Shown: positions 1 through 11,547, counted from the first letter of the stretch. The stretch: 64,000 bases of DNA from Ornithodoros turicata (GCF_037126465.1 NC_088205.1:32595482-32659481); one strand, 5' to 3'. Notes: a model not told the origin generated them from the sequence alone. Translations and numbers: made by a program.

Positions 1-206
1 AGCTGAAATTGCCAATACATTCAACGATTATTTCACTAGCGTGGTTAATCGTGTACCTATACTGAGTAGGAGTAGTCAGTCACCCCTCTTACCTCTTCTT
101 TAATCCGCATAGTCTTTTCCTTGAACCATCAACCGCCGAAGCGGTTATATCTGTTATTGATTCTCTTAGACCCTCGAAATCATCGGGGCATGATCGCATA
201 TCCACT

Positions 207-551
207 GTGCTATTGAAACGACTTGCCCATTTACTTGCTGATCCTCTTTCAGATATAGCCAATGCATTTTTTTCTCAGGGAATATTTCCTGACGCGCTTA
301 AGGTAGCGAAAGTTATTCCCATTTATAAGAAAGGAAGCAGAACGGATGTGTCCAACTATCGTCCCATTTCACTACTTTCACCTCTCAGCAAGGTGTTTGA
401 AAAACTCGTATACATAAGACTTGAACCTTTCTTTGAAAAACTTGATCTGTTCCATCCTTTCCAGTTCGGCTTTCGCCAAGGAAGATCATCTGCTCTGGCA
501 CTCATAAATGTCACAGAAAAATTAAAAAGAACATTGAGGAAAAACTACTGA
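207..551 (+). pseudogene. Reverse transcriptase fragment (fingers and palm)
   Basis: This open stretch of 114 codons matches, block for block, residues in the RT at 53217-53927: AKVIPIYKKG, NYRPISLLS, SKVFEKLVY and FQFGFRQGRS. Those blocks are RT motifs 1 to 2 of non-LTR elements, which copy element RNA into DNA at a nicked target. It stops at 549-551, and the catalytic palm resumes in another reading frame just after. It is therefore a broken piece of ORF2 and not an independent gene; the methionine at its start is internal. Confidence 0.8.
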
Positions 552-1670
552 CAATGGTTATTTTCATAGATTTAACGAAAGCTTTTGATTTAATTAATCA
601 CAGAATTCTCCTCTAAAAAGCCGAACGATATGGTATACGAGGTCTTCCTCTCAATCTATTAAGGGGCTATCTGAACAGTCGAAAGCAATTCGTATCAATT
701 GCTGGCTATAATTCTGAGTTAAGGGCTTTGTCTACTGGCGTTCCCCAGGGTTCTACCCTAGGCCCGTTTTTAATTCTAATATATATTAATGATTAACATA
801 ATTTTCTTCCTGAAGACTGCTTTCTTTATGCTGATGACACTAGTATCTTTGTTGATGCCTCTGCTACGACTAGCCTGTACGTGAAAGGGTATAATGTCTT
901 CCGTGCGTTTTCGGAATGGCTCTCGGTTAACAAATTAGTCCCAAATACTCAGAAAGCATCTTATGTTATTTTTAGGCCTCGGCAGAAGTATATCAGCATT
1001 GATAGGGAAACGTTGTACTTCTGCGGTTCTGCTCTTAATAGAGTGTAATCTGTAAAGTTTTTAGGCGTTATCCTCCAGGAGAATCTATGCTAGACTGAGC
1101 ATATTAACTTCGTTCATTCCAAGATTACCAGTGGACTGTTTGCGCTCTCGAAAATCAGGAGGTTTGTTCCGATCAGCACCACCCTTATGGTCTATCATGC
1201 ACTAATTCAGTCTGACATATCGTATGTCTTAGAAATACATGGTCTCACATATTCATCCAATCTACTCCCTCTGCACCGCGCCCAAAAAGGGAGCTCTGCG
1301 TATAATGTTGTTTTTAACCCCTACCGAATCCATATCTTTTGCAGTTCAACGCTTGTCTGTCCATGACATTTACGCGCTTGCTAAGTTTAAAGTTTTATTA
1401 TTCATGCATAAACTATAGTATGGTTACATCTCTTGTCCATTGGTTTTAACGAACCACTTTCAGTCTAGTTACCCATTGTGACGTCAGACCGCCACGTTAT
1501 AAACACCTTCATTGCGTACCAACTTTGGTACCTACTCCATGTCATACTACGGTGCGAAACTATGGAGTCTCTACCGTCTGAAATGTGACTTCTGTCCTCT
1601 GCTATGCAATTTAAATTGGAGTTCCGCTCTTTCTTGAATACACGTAATAGCTTCATGTCGTAAATGTTCT

Positions 1671-1940
1671 ATATAAACTCTGCTGCCATTTTGAAGTTGC
1701 TTTGTTATGTCTAATTGTTGTGCATAAGGATCGACATAGTTACTGACATGTGCTAGCCCCTTTTGCATTTGTTGGTGTACATATGTTTCCAAACTCATTT
1801 CTTTTTCCTTTAAATTTGCTCTATAAACTTTGCTGTCATTTTGAAGCTGCTTTGTTATATGTCTAATTGCTGTGTTATAGTCTTTCATAGTTCTCTATTT
1901 CCCTATTCTTTCTGTGCTGACATGTGCTAGCCTCTTTTGA
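1671..1940. repeat. Imperfect duplication in the LINE 3' UTR
   Basis: A segment around 1671-1715 (CATTTTGAAGTTGCTTTGTT..GTCTAATTG) recurs at about 1825-1872 (CATTTTGAAGCTGCTTTGTT..). A following landmark, TGACATGTGCTAGCC, occurs at about 1744 and 1918. The spacing is roughly 155-175 bp, so one unit has been duplicated in tandem with divergence. A reading frame on the - strand crosses it but shows no known domain. Confidence 0.6.
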
Positions 1941-2584
1941 ATTGATAGCGTACACGCTCCGCTGAACACAATTCTCCCCACAAAGTAGCTAGTTTCTGTT
2001 CAGTGTGCAAAGGCTGTATTACAGGGCATGCCCTCACAGTCTTATGTCCTATTGATTTTCATGTAACTAGTGAATAAAAGAACCAGAACCAGAAACAAAA
2101 AGAAAGAAAAGACGCTTTGACGGTTGGCAAAAAGTCGGATGACAGCTGGCCAACGACTCTTTCGGCCAGCCAACGATGGCGCAATGTTGCATAGTGATAG
2201 GCAGAGCAAGGTTTGGCAAGCCGTCGGCCAGGGGGCAGACCTGTACCAAGAACGAGCTCGTTGGCCAAGCACTTGCCAAGCACGGCTCGGTTGGCCACAC
2301 TGTAAAAAAACTACCGTAAAATATACGTATATTTTAATGGCAGCTATGTTGCCGGACGTTTCCCGTTAAAATTACGGCCACTTCGGAAGAAGTACTGCCG
2401 TTAAATTTACAGTAATTTTGATGTAACCAGAATGCTGTTTTTTTCCCGTGAAAATTACGGTGTCTTACAAAAAACGCAGCCGTAAAATTTACAGGGATTT
2501 TAATGGCAGCTATGTTGCCGGCTCTTTCCCGTAATTTTCACGGCCACCTGAGAGGGTCGGCTTTTGTTTAAAGTGTGGAGTGCA

Positions 2585-3976
2585 TTAATTCCCACAAATT
2601 TGGGAACAGCACCGAAGGATGTGTAATTGTGTTTGTGTTCCTTTTATGGAATTGCAAGTCATGCAGTAATGTGTGACACAAGTCATAGAGTACAGGACCG
2701 AGCATTTATTGTACATACAGAGAAATGGTGAGAAATCTGTGACATCTGTTGAATCTGCAGCGATCAAAAGAACATCTTAGAGTTGCAAAGTATATTAAGT
2801 ATATCTGGTTACCAAGTAAAACGTTCCCTTACACTTGTGCTGTTTTCGACACAATCCCCAGAACTTCTTCATAGGTTCTGGCTTCGTTCTTCAGCTTGCT
2901 GCCCCTGCAGGGCTGATCCACAGTATACTCCTGTAAGAAAGAAAATGCAGGATATGTAGTACGACAGTTACTACCATTCGAATGCAGGTCCACATGCACA
3001 CACTTCTTGACATTACACATTCAGTATGGTGGCACTAGTACAGACACCTTTATGGTGCTGGCTGAGTACTTTCCAATACAAGCGAAGAAATATCTTAAGG
3101 TCTTATACTGGTCATAAAGACCTTCGCTCATACTGGGATACTACATATATCAATTTAAATATCGTTAGATATTGATGATTTCATGTGGAGTGACTGTGTG
3201 AAGACGCAATGATCTTACAGTGTTTGTCATTATAGATGTGGCCTAAAATTGTTGAAACGACGAATATGTTTGGTTATGAAATAAGCACGCTTCACTCGTA
3301 TAATCACAAATGTCACCGAGATTATTCCAGGAAATACATCCCAAGCAATTCAACAGGTAGTTCCAATCACAAAATAGGTTTTAAATGAAAGAATCAGCAA
3401 TGCCATCAGTGAAGCAAGTACAAATTTTTACTTTTGATGACTAGTGACACAGGTGATGTATGCAGGAATGAGATTTTTAGTTCATGGAAAATCACTGCAC
3501 TAATCTCACCATGCACCAGAGAATTGCGTGCTTGTGTTTTGTTATAAAATATGTACCACATAAATTCGCTGCACCCTAATGTCCTTCATACTGACACATG
3601 CACCTCCCTCACCTGTACTACTCATAACCGAAAAAAAAGGGGGAGAGAAAGCACACAATTTCCATGTTGAATCTAACACTGATTTCTTTGTTCCACACGC
3701 ATATCATGATTAGAGCTACCTCCGCGTTTGCCTCGCATCCATTTTACCCTCTGTATTCATACAGCATACTGCAGTTATGTCGCACAAGTATAACATTTTG
3801 TGATCAAAATGGGCTTTCTGTACCACTCAGTTTTTAGACTATAGTCATAACAAAGAAAGAACTTTGTAATGCTTCTTGCATTCTGGATGAATAAATACTA
3901 TGGAGAGCAGAGCACAGCACCGCGGCGCACCAGCATACAGAGGGCACCACACTTTCTTACTGCTAGGGAGAAACAG
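2585..3976. other. Unassigned internal sequence of the CACTA-like element
   Basis: About 1.4 kb of AT-rich sequence with only short open frames on either strand (60-63 codons near 2585 and 2829, -). I see no domain, splice-bounded exon or repeat motif here. It could be captured host sequence carried by the element or decayed element interior. Confidence 0.4.
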
Positions 3977-5272
3977 AAGCTGGGTGATTTCACGCAGGAT
4001 CAGGCAGGGTGGTCTGGTCAACCTTTCCAATTTTTTCTTTCGAACATATATTAAAGCCTCGTCCCTAGGAAGCATACTGGCACTGAAAGTAGTTGAAAAT
4101 AATTGGTGGTTATTTTTCAATGAATTATCATTCAGATAGGGGATTTCGACCATTGCACTTCGCACACAGTTCAACGCCACATATCTATTTGACATATTCA
4201 GCTGAATTTGTTTTCAAGTGTTGTGTCAGGTGGGCAGCACTGCGTCCTATGCTCTGAGAATCCTAAGGTTTGCCTCTGAGGAGATAAAAAATCGCAAAGT
4301 TGCCTCATATGTAAAATATGATACGTTTTGAGAACCTCACAACTCGGCCCCCACTTGTGATGCTTGAAAATGATCTACATCATTTTGTTCGTTTCGAAAT
4401 GACCTTTCTCCGCATAGCGAGTCCATCGTATCGCGAATTGCACCCCAACGGTCTTTTTGTGAATGGTATCTACGGAAAATGCGTATACTCGACATCGCAC
4501 ATACCATATATTCCCACTCGTACACTCACAAACGTTCTTCATGACCACTCAAAACAGCACATATAAAAAATTGCTTCAGACATGGACGAAATTACTTTGC
4601 GAATGACATTGAGTTACGAACGTAACTTCGACCATCCTTGAAGCAAATTTTTGTGTGTGCTGTTTTGAGTCTTCTCGGAGAACGTTTGTGAGTAAAATGA
4701 ACGATGTCACGAGTGGGAATATATGGGATACACGCTGTCGAATTTACACATTTCTCGTAGACATCCTTCATAAAAGGACTGTTGGGGCCGTTGCCGTAAT
4801 TCACAATGCAATGCACTTGTTATGCGAGGAAAGGGCATTTTGAGACGAACACAATGATGTGGATTATTTTCTGGTATCACAAACGGGGGACGAGTTATGA
4901 GGTTCCCAAAACGTGCCATATTTTACAAATGAAGCAACTTTGCGATTTTTTGCTCATCAAAGATGCACCTTCTTACAATCTGCAGAACTTCGTATGCAGT
5001 GCTACCCATCCCAGACAATACGCGGATAACAAATTCAGCTAAATATGTCAAATAGTTATAAAGATACTTGGCGTCAAACTGCATAAAAAGCGCAATGGTC
5101 GAAATGCCCACATCTGAATGATAGTACACTAAAAAAATAACCACCGATTATTTTCAACTACTTTCAGCGCCAATATACCTCCTAGGGACAAGGCTTTAAA
5201 ATATGTTTGAAAGAAAAAAATGAAGAGGTCGACCGGACCACCCTGTCTGATCCGGCGTGGTCACCCAGCTTT
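3977..5272. repeat. Giant inverted repeat (foldback), arms about 0.6 kb
   Basis: The left arm (about 3977-4591) and right arm (about 4622-5272) are reverse complements with scattered mismatches and a spacer of about 30 bp. Matching outer ends are AAGCTGGGTGA (3977) and TCACCCAGCTT (5262-5272). Matching inner landmarks are ACTCAAAACAGCACA (4547) and TGTGCTGTTTTGAGT (4657). Open frames on opposite strands of the two arms encode similar peptides only because the arms mirror each other. This looks like a foldback or long-TIR element nested in the CACTA-like element. Confidence 0.75.
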
Positions 5273-6300
5273 CAATATATTAAGATATGGAGCTACACGT
5301 ACTAGCCAGCTACCGGTAGCTTTACTCAACGACTTTATTTCCGACAAAAAAATAAGGAGAGGGACATCGAACATTATCCGCCATGCTATGCACTTATTGC
5401 CGCAAATTCTAAGTGGGTAAGAAGGCGCAATTTCAATTGCAAAGGAATGCTAATGTTCAAGGGTGGACAAGCAGCATGCCAACCCAACAAAATACCCTAA
5501 TTCCATGTGAAGTTATAAGGGACACCAGCTCCTTATGTTCTACCTTTCGAGACATTGGTGTAACATTTAAGTTATGAACACAACAAGCATGCGTTACAGT
5601 CAATAAAGAACAGCAATACAAACGGCTAAATGAAATAAGCCGGAATAATACCAGTTTCTAGTTGAAATGTGCTCCTGCAGAGTGCAGGATTGAAACGATA
5701 AAGTGATGCAATGCTGATTGATGATAAAAACTGAAATACTCACTCGGCGTCACGAGAAACCATGCAAAAGAGATGCCTCCTCCTGGATCTTCTTGCAGAA
5801 AGTGATCCAAGGCCAAGGGTGTCTTGGGTGCCTTTCCACACGACTTGGCCAGGAAGGGTGGTGTGCACAGAAGTGACCATCTCTGCTGGAACTGATTGGA
5901 ACCAAACAAATTATGCAGGGTCAAGAACACGTTAAACATGTTCAACAATCACGACATCGTTCAAGTAACACCACATTGACAAGTCATACGCATATGAAGC
6001 ACATGATATGTCATACACGCATGCTCTTACATCTTTTCACCTAGAATACAAAATTTACAGCAGAGCAGTTTAGCATTCAGTATCTTGAAGCACTGAAATA
6101 GGACAAAGAAGTAAATCTAACACATCAGCAAGATAATTTACCTCCAGGTTACATCAGTGGGCATATGCGCACGGAGCTTGCTCAGCTTCTTTTAGCCGGC
6201 AGCAGCTTCAAGTAACGGTGACTGGAAATAGTACACAGGATCATTTCGTTTTTCGCGTGCAATAAGGCGAAAGTACGTGTCTTCTGGGAGTACCCCAGGC
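5273..6300. other. Unassigned interval inside the CACTA-like element
   Basis: About 1 kb between the foldback and the AACTGG cluster. The - strand has a 96-codon open frame at 5658-5948 with no recognisable domain. I see no repeat structure or transposase motif. Confidence 0.35.
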
Positions 6301-6308
6301 AAAAATTT

Positions 6309-6620
6309 TTTTAACTGGTACCAGTTGAACTGTGTTATCGAACAGGGACCAGTGCAACCGGTTCCAGCTCAACTGGTACCAGTTGGGACAACTGGTCCCT
6401 GTTCGATAACACAGTTCACCCAGTCCCTGTTGCAACTGGTCCCAGCTGAGACTGGGACCAGAAATCAGTTGGGCCAACTGGTACCAGTTGTGACTAGGAC
6501 CAGCCAGAAACCAGTTGGCCCAACTGGTTTCTGGCCAGTCCCAATCTGAACTGGTTTCTAACCAGTCGCAGTCTCGACTGGAGCTGGTTGCAAACCTAAT
6601 TGTTGAACTGGGACAAGTTG
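6309..6620. repeat. AACTGG/CCAGTT iteron cluster with internal hairpin
   Basis: In about 310 bp the hexamer AACTGG or its complement CCAGTT occurs many times, often as ACTGGTACCAGT palindromes. A perfect 26-bp inverted repeat lies at 6328-6353 and 6391-6416. A smaller cluster of the same motif is at 7855-7925. The two clusters may be the subterminal regions of one further nested element; I could not find its exact ends. The open frames crossing the cluster are artefacts of the repeat. Confidence 0.6.
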
Positions 6621-7120
6621 AAGTGGCTTGACTTACAGTGGCCTGCTCGGACAGAGGCTAGCTGGTAGGCAACCAGTGCCACTTTGCAGGATCGCTGTTC
6701 CCAGCAACGACAGATCCAAAGAACTGCAATGCAAAATTACATTTTATTTGTAATCAAACATTGCACATATTCTAATGTACATGTAGCGTAACTATAATGT
6801 AATTAAACAAAAGCAGTAGAGGAACTACAGAGTTACATGGAATAGATAATATTTCATGGCTGATGGGTCCCTTGCTCGGCTACCTTGTGGACATCTTGAA
6901 TCATTCAACAAAGTATGTGAGATGTTCTTAATAGCACACGATGGATCGACATTTTCCTTTGAGCCCAAGCAGCTTAAGGTTTCTGGAAAGTTGAAAAGAC
7001 ACAAGTAAATATTATTCAATTGCAACATGTAATTAGAGTGTGCAGTTAATTTGAGCAGTCGTGGCCCCAAAAAGCACGCAAATCTCTCAACATTTCTGTT
7101 GTGGAGTAGTTGGACATATC

Positions 7121-7195
7121 AACTAAGAGATTCGCCGGCTTTCGGGGGCAGTGAGTACTACTCATTGCCCCCGAAAGCTGGCGAAGCTCTTAGTT
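7121..7195. repeat. Strong 75-bp hairpin
   Basis: AACTAAGAGATTCGCC at 7121 pairs with GGCGAAGCTCTTAGTT ending at 7195, and the GC-rich core CTTTCGGGGGCA pairs with TGCCCCCGAAAG. The arms are about 37 bp with almost no loop and only a few mismatches. It matches no tRNA and codes for nothing recognisable. Confidence 0.8.
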
Positions 7196-7249
7196 CTACG
7201 CTAGTTCGAGAACACCCGTGGTGTGAAGGATCTAAAACACGAGCATGAA

Positions 7250-7850
7250 CGAAGAAATACAAAGACAAAAACACGAGAATGAAACAAGTTTCTGGTAACG
7301 TTAACTAGCTACTCGTACATGTTACTCGTAAAACGGCATGCACATACAGGTGCCACGAACCTGACGCGGAACAAAGAGATGAGGTTCTAGTAGAAGTAAT
7401 ATTTCTAAATGGTGCACAAGGGAAAAGCACTTAAGCATAGTACTCACGATAAAGCGGTATCCACAGTTGTAGTCCAGCTGTAATCCTATAACACCCGCCC
7501 GCCCGGCCGCTGGCGCTCATTGTACTGTCGCACTGTCGTAACTTACAGACAAATCCTTTCGATTATAAAACCAACGCCTGTGGCACACATCACGCTAATA
7601 ACGAGCAAAAAAGCGTTGTACAGGCAAGCTGCTAAGCAAGCGACCGTTGCACAGAGAACGCATCATTCATCACGGGAGCAGGAACGCACAAAATGCAAAT
7701 ATAAGAATTCCAAAATAACATTCGTTAACGCTAATGAAGTTTTCCAAAAATTGACATATGATTTTTTTCTACTAATAAAATTACTTTAACTTCGCCTTGC
7801 AATCTTTATATTAATATGTCATGGCACTGAAACCGAAACTTCCCCCAAAC
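7250..7850. other. Unassigned interval
   Basis: About 600 bp of the CACTA-like interior between the hairpin and the second AACTGG cluster. One + frame at 7520-7789 (89 codons) has no recognisable domain, and I see no repeat. Confidence 0.35.
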
Positions 7851-9559
7851 AGGTAAACTGGTCCAGTTCGAACTGGCACCACCTCACTTCCAGTTGCTCA
7901 CCAGACCAACTTCAACTGGTACCATCTAATGAAATACAATGCATACCAACACTGTGCCACCATATGCATGTATACATGTACAGCAATCAGCCATTTATTA
8001 AAATTCACTGTTCCCAGCAAGCGTAGCACAATGTCAGATACTGGAATCCATGTGAAAGTGTGGCAGACTACCGTAATATCTACAGTCATTTGACCGTAAT
8101 CAGGATTACGGGCACACTACTTTCTTATGTACGTGATAACAGTCATAATAACGGCATATTTCATTGGTGCCGTATTAATTACACTACTTCGACCGTATTT
8201 CCAATTACAGTAGCATACCTGTTCTTTTTACGGCAAAAAAATAGATTTTGACCGTAAAATTTACGGCAATTTTTTACAGTGCAGCCAAGCTCTTGCCAAG
8301 CATGGTTCAATCTCGGTATGTTGCTTTGGGGAGAGGGAAACGCGGAATGGTGTAGCACTGCATAAGTTCAACTTTCGATTGCCAAGTGATTGTCTCAAAC
8401 CAAAAGCAGTAACAAACAGATACATTATCTTCATGGTGAGCTAATACGACAAGCAATTCCTCATTTCAGTGTTGTTTGTGTAGGCGTCAAATTAAACTTG
8501 GACACCTCACCCTTCATTTTGACTCACACGCGAGCAGGACTCTCGAATTTGTTGAAGCTCGCGTGAGAAACCTATGTATAGTATCTGCTGTTCTTCCTCA
8601 GGAAAGAAATGCAATTTCTTTTCTTTATTGTGAGCTGTTTGATTCTAGTGATCTCGGGCATATTACGAGCTTTTATGATTCTCCCCCTACGCCGCGAGAC
8701 GATTGAGTATGAATACGAGCGACGTCACAGGACTGCTTTGGCCTAGCTTTGCACAATGCAGGCTGCCCAATGCTTGGCAAGTCATTGGCCAGGGTACAGA
8801 TCCGTATCAAGCAACAAGCTTGTTGGCCGATAATGCACCAACCAAGGCCGAGTAGGCCAGCCTAGCTATTGCCAATCTTTTTTGCAAGGACGGCCCAACG
8901 ACTTTTAGGTCGGAAGCACTCGTCGGCACGGCATTTTGCCGACGTTGTTTTTGTCCTTGGGGGGCAGCCAAAGCTGCATGGTGCGGTGCGCTGCTTAATA
9001 GTTGGGCCATGCATTTTTTTTTTTTTTTGCAACGGGCCGTGATTGGCCCATGCACAGGTGTTGTTCTATGGGCCACTGTAGAGCCCACGTTTACCCAATC
9101 AGTACCCAAGCTTGGTTCCTTATTGGACAGACATCGGCCCTACATTTGGCAGGTCGGCCCTCTACATTGGCCCGAGCTTGTGCCAGCTAAGTCGGCCCGA
9201 GTGAGGCCATTGTCAATCCCCAACCTTGGCCCAAGCTTTTTTTGCAAGCTTGGCCCAACAACTTTTAGGTTGGAAGCAGACGGCAGCCACGTTTTCGCCA
9301 ATATTGCTTTTCCCGCCGGGACATCAGAAGGGAGTCTTGGACAAGTCTTGGGAGTCGAACGGAAATGTTCTGACAGAAACACAATGACCAACATCACTGT
9401 AGTCATTCACAGGATCATGTCAGTTGTTGTTGGTGCTTGTCAAATCACGTTTTTCGAAAGCTCCCATGAACATTTTATAATCCAGACGTTATGCACATGA
9501 TTACTCATGAGTTATGAACCATACCTACACCTCACGTGAATGTTTTGTACCACTGATAT

Positions 9560-9918
9560 GTCTGGAAATGTCAGGGGGCTTTATCGCTTCCATCGCTCGC
9601 GAGCTAACGAGGGGCGGGGCTCTCGTTAACACCGAACACGTGACACATTTCACGTGACGCGTTTTTTTCGTTAACGGGACAAAGGCGTAATCTCTCGCTC
9701 GCTTAACGGCCAACGGTGTCGTCTGCCTAACGAATGTGTTCACGTGCTCACAGGCTTCATCGCCTACATGGCTCATGATCTAACGAAGCGCGAGGCGCTC
9801 GTGAACTCGACGCCAGCGACGGTGTCGATAGACGAGTATCGGTAGAAGGCGATAACAAGCACCGGGAGCGACACCAGCCACTTTTGGTATTCCCATGTCG
9901 CTTTTAACGACAGTGCGG
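9560..9918. repeat. TAACG-motif repeat
   Basis: Repeated TAACGA, GTTAAC and TTAACG motifs fill this interval, starting near CAGGGGGCTTTATCG at 9573. A similar end in reverse, CGATTAAGCCCCCTG, occurs near 29862, so this appears to be one dispersed family. The TTAA-flanked MITE at 9923 is inserted in it. Its true borders are not clear. Confidence 0.4.
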
Positions 9919-9922
9919 TTAA

Positions 9923-10265
9923 GGCCAGTTCTCACTTGGCGACGCCCGACGCGACGCCGTGAACGGACGGCGGAAATAGATGTGCATTTTCGGCGTTGAG
10001 ACAGGAGAGACGTCGAGCCAAAAACGAATTGTCATGCCGGACTTCTTTCACGACGTCGGCGACAGCTGCCGAGAACGATATACCGGCGACCAATCAGGTG
10101 ACACAGAAAGGCCACGCCTCCTGATTTTTCGTCTGCTTTTGACGACGGGATGTCACTTTGGTGGGAACATGAAAATCGTGAAATTCGTGTCGCGGCGAAT
10201 ATGCGCCTCTACTTCCGCCGCCCGCTCACGACGTCGCGTCGGGCGTCGCCAAGTGAGAACTGGCC
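9923..10265. mobile_element. TTAA-flanked MITE, 343 bp (piggyBac- or PIF/Harbinger-like)
   Basis: The ends GGCCAGTTCTCACTTGGCGA (left) and TCGCCAAGTGAGAACTGGCC (right) are perfect complements, and the inverted repeats run on for about 60 bp. TTAA lies on both sides (9919-9922 and 10266-10269). TTAA is the piggyBac target. Because the site is symmetric, a 3-bp TTA/TAA duplication of the Harbinger type fits equally well. No transposase is encoded. Confidence 0.8.
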
Positions 10266-10269
10266 TTAA

Positions 10270-11540
10270 GTTTGTTGACTGTCGTTAGAGGTTAAGACGT
10301 CTGGGAACGAGACGCCGCGCTCTCAGCCAATAGTACGTGTAGCAGGAGGAGAACTACGTGGAATGCCCCTTGTTTTGGAAGCAGAGGACGACGACGACGA
10401 TGCGTTGACGATGGAGAAGTATGGGGTGCGTTTTCTTATTCAACCCGAGTAGCGAACGGCTAGAGTTACTATGGCGGGCTAGAAGAAGATGCGTGCGTCG
10501 GCCTAACGTGGCAACGCCCACCGTCGGGCAAACGCGCGCTGCCGACGCACGATCTGAAGTGGTCAGTAAGGACACCGTCGTCCGCTGGATAGGCGAGCCT
10601 CGCCGGCGCGAGGAGCAATGACGCTACTCTCGGTGGCAGACTCAAGTCTGTCAAGCAAAAAGCCTAAATTTGACGACATTAACTTACTTTGTATTTACCT
10701 CTAACAAATATAAATTTTGTTACCGCGTGGAAAGAAACCTTCTTGCACATACTTCGCTAGATGAGCACGTAATACACGAATCAGCCAATGCGAATGCAGT
10801 GCGGTATCGTCTGCTGCCGTCGCTGGCTCGAAGGGAATCCTTCGGCGCTCGGAGGTGTCTCTTTGTCTTTTCACTCTACACATGTGTTGAGAATTAGTTT
10901 CGTATTTTATTTTAGCATCACATTCGTAGAAGACGAGGACGGTGATCTGTGCACTATACGCCGCGTGGAAGATTGCTATACTGACGAGAATAAAGTTATT
11001 TGGTGGACTTACGGTGTGCTTGCTGAGCTTGTCGAGTGATCTCGTCCTCCTTTTTAGTTCTACAACTAAACTAAGCAGTGATTCGGGTAAATAGCACAGG
11101 ACTACACAGACTGCTGGGGCATCCAGAGAAATGCCGGCTACAACAAGCAGCCAAGCTCAAAATGTGCGGAGCGGAGGCAGATGTCGACGGAGGAGGAGGC
11201 AGGTGCCACCATCAATGTCCACCAACTCCTTGAAGAACGAAGGAGAATCGTGGAACAACAACGGCGGACCGCAGGAAGCATTGATCGCCTATGCCAAGTA
11301 TGCCCAATGAAAGAGTTACTAACAATACGGATAATAAAATATGTACTGGCTCATTCCCGCAGGCACTGGCTCCAATATCACAATATTTTGCGCACAAGCT
11401 TCTGCAGAAAAGGCATACAAATGAATAGCGCTAGTATTGCTAGTTTTTTTTACTGCTGTGTCCAAATAGTTCATAAATAAAGAAATGTCATGCTTGTGCA
11501 AGACGGAGTTAATTTCACAATGGTGTGTTACATACACACG
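10270..11540. other. Unassigned interval
   Basis: Several open frames of 60-100 codons overlap here on both strands, but none shows a recognisable domain, and the G+C-rich part (10380-10620) is open in many frames at once. A frame from 11181 has an acidic then Arg-rich start (MSTEEEAGATINVHQLL) that may be a short coding remnant linked to the possible Harbinger fragment that follows. I cannot assign it. Confidence 0.3.
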
Positions 11541-11547
11541 AACTCAG

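Larger units (their letters stand above)
1..2090 (+). mobile_element. Decayed non-LTR retrotransposon (CR1/L2/jockey-group), RT to 3' end
   Basis: The window opens inside a LINE reverse transcriptase. Bases 207-551 encode RT fingers/palm sequence including NYRPISLL and FQFGFRQG. After a frame break the palm continues with FIDLTKAFDLINH near 560-600, GVPQGSTLGP near 740 and FLYADDTSIF near 825. A C-terminal region of the form SMSYYGAKLW lies near 1540. There are several stops and frameshifts, so this copy is dead. The 3' UTR ends near 2060-2090 with TACAGGGC..CCTCACAGTC and GTGAATAAAAG, matching the 3' end of the copy at 52676-55350. The clade assignment is from motif style only; I could not build a tree. 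Confidence 0.85.
2298..8281. mobile_element. CACTA-like (EnSpm) element, about 6.0 kb, no transposase seen
   Basis: The left end reads CACTGTAAAAAAACTACCG and the right end is its near complement, CGGCAATTTTTTACAGTG. Both ends are followed inward by many copies of CCGTAAAATTTACGG-like palindromes (2310-2560 and 8065-8275). The dinucleotide CA flanks both sides (2296-2297 and 8282-8283), which fits a 2-bp target duplication. Ends starting CACTG with A-runs are typical of CACTA/EnSpm elements. No DDE transposase ORF is visible, so this copy would be non-autonomous. It carries the foldback at 3977-5272, the AACTGG cluster and the hairpin at 7121-7195. Confidence 0.65.
2110..9320. repeat. TTGGCCAA-motif repeat, interrupted by a CACTA-like element
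   Basis: Bases 2118-2297 and 8282-9300 share a texture of GGCCAA, TTGGCC, TTGGCAAG and GGCCCAA motifs. Two landmarks recur: TTGGCAAGCCGTCGGCCAGG near 2214 and TTGGCAAGTCATTGGCCAGG near 8773. CGGCCCAACGACTTTTAGG near 8891 recurs with changes near 9251. The CACTA-like element at 2298-8281 sits exactly between the two parts. I infer one original repeat of about 1.2 kb split by that insertion. No protein is recognisable; the open frames here follow from the low-complexity motif. Confidence 0.55.

Noticed and set aside
4318..4919. Mirror-image similar peptides on opposite strands
   Set aside because: Explained by the foldback arms, not by conserved coding.
9009..9500. 163-codon + strand open frame
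   Set aside because: It lies in the TTGGCCAA-motif repeat, begins in a T run and is open in several frames; no domain seen.
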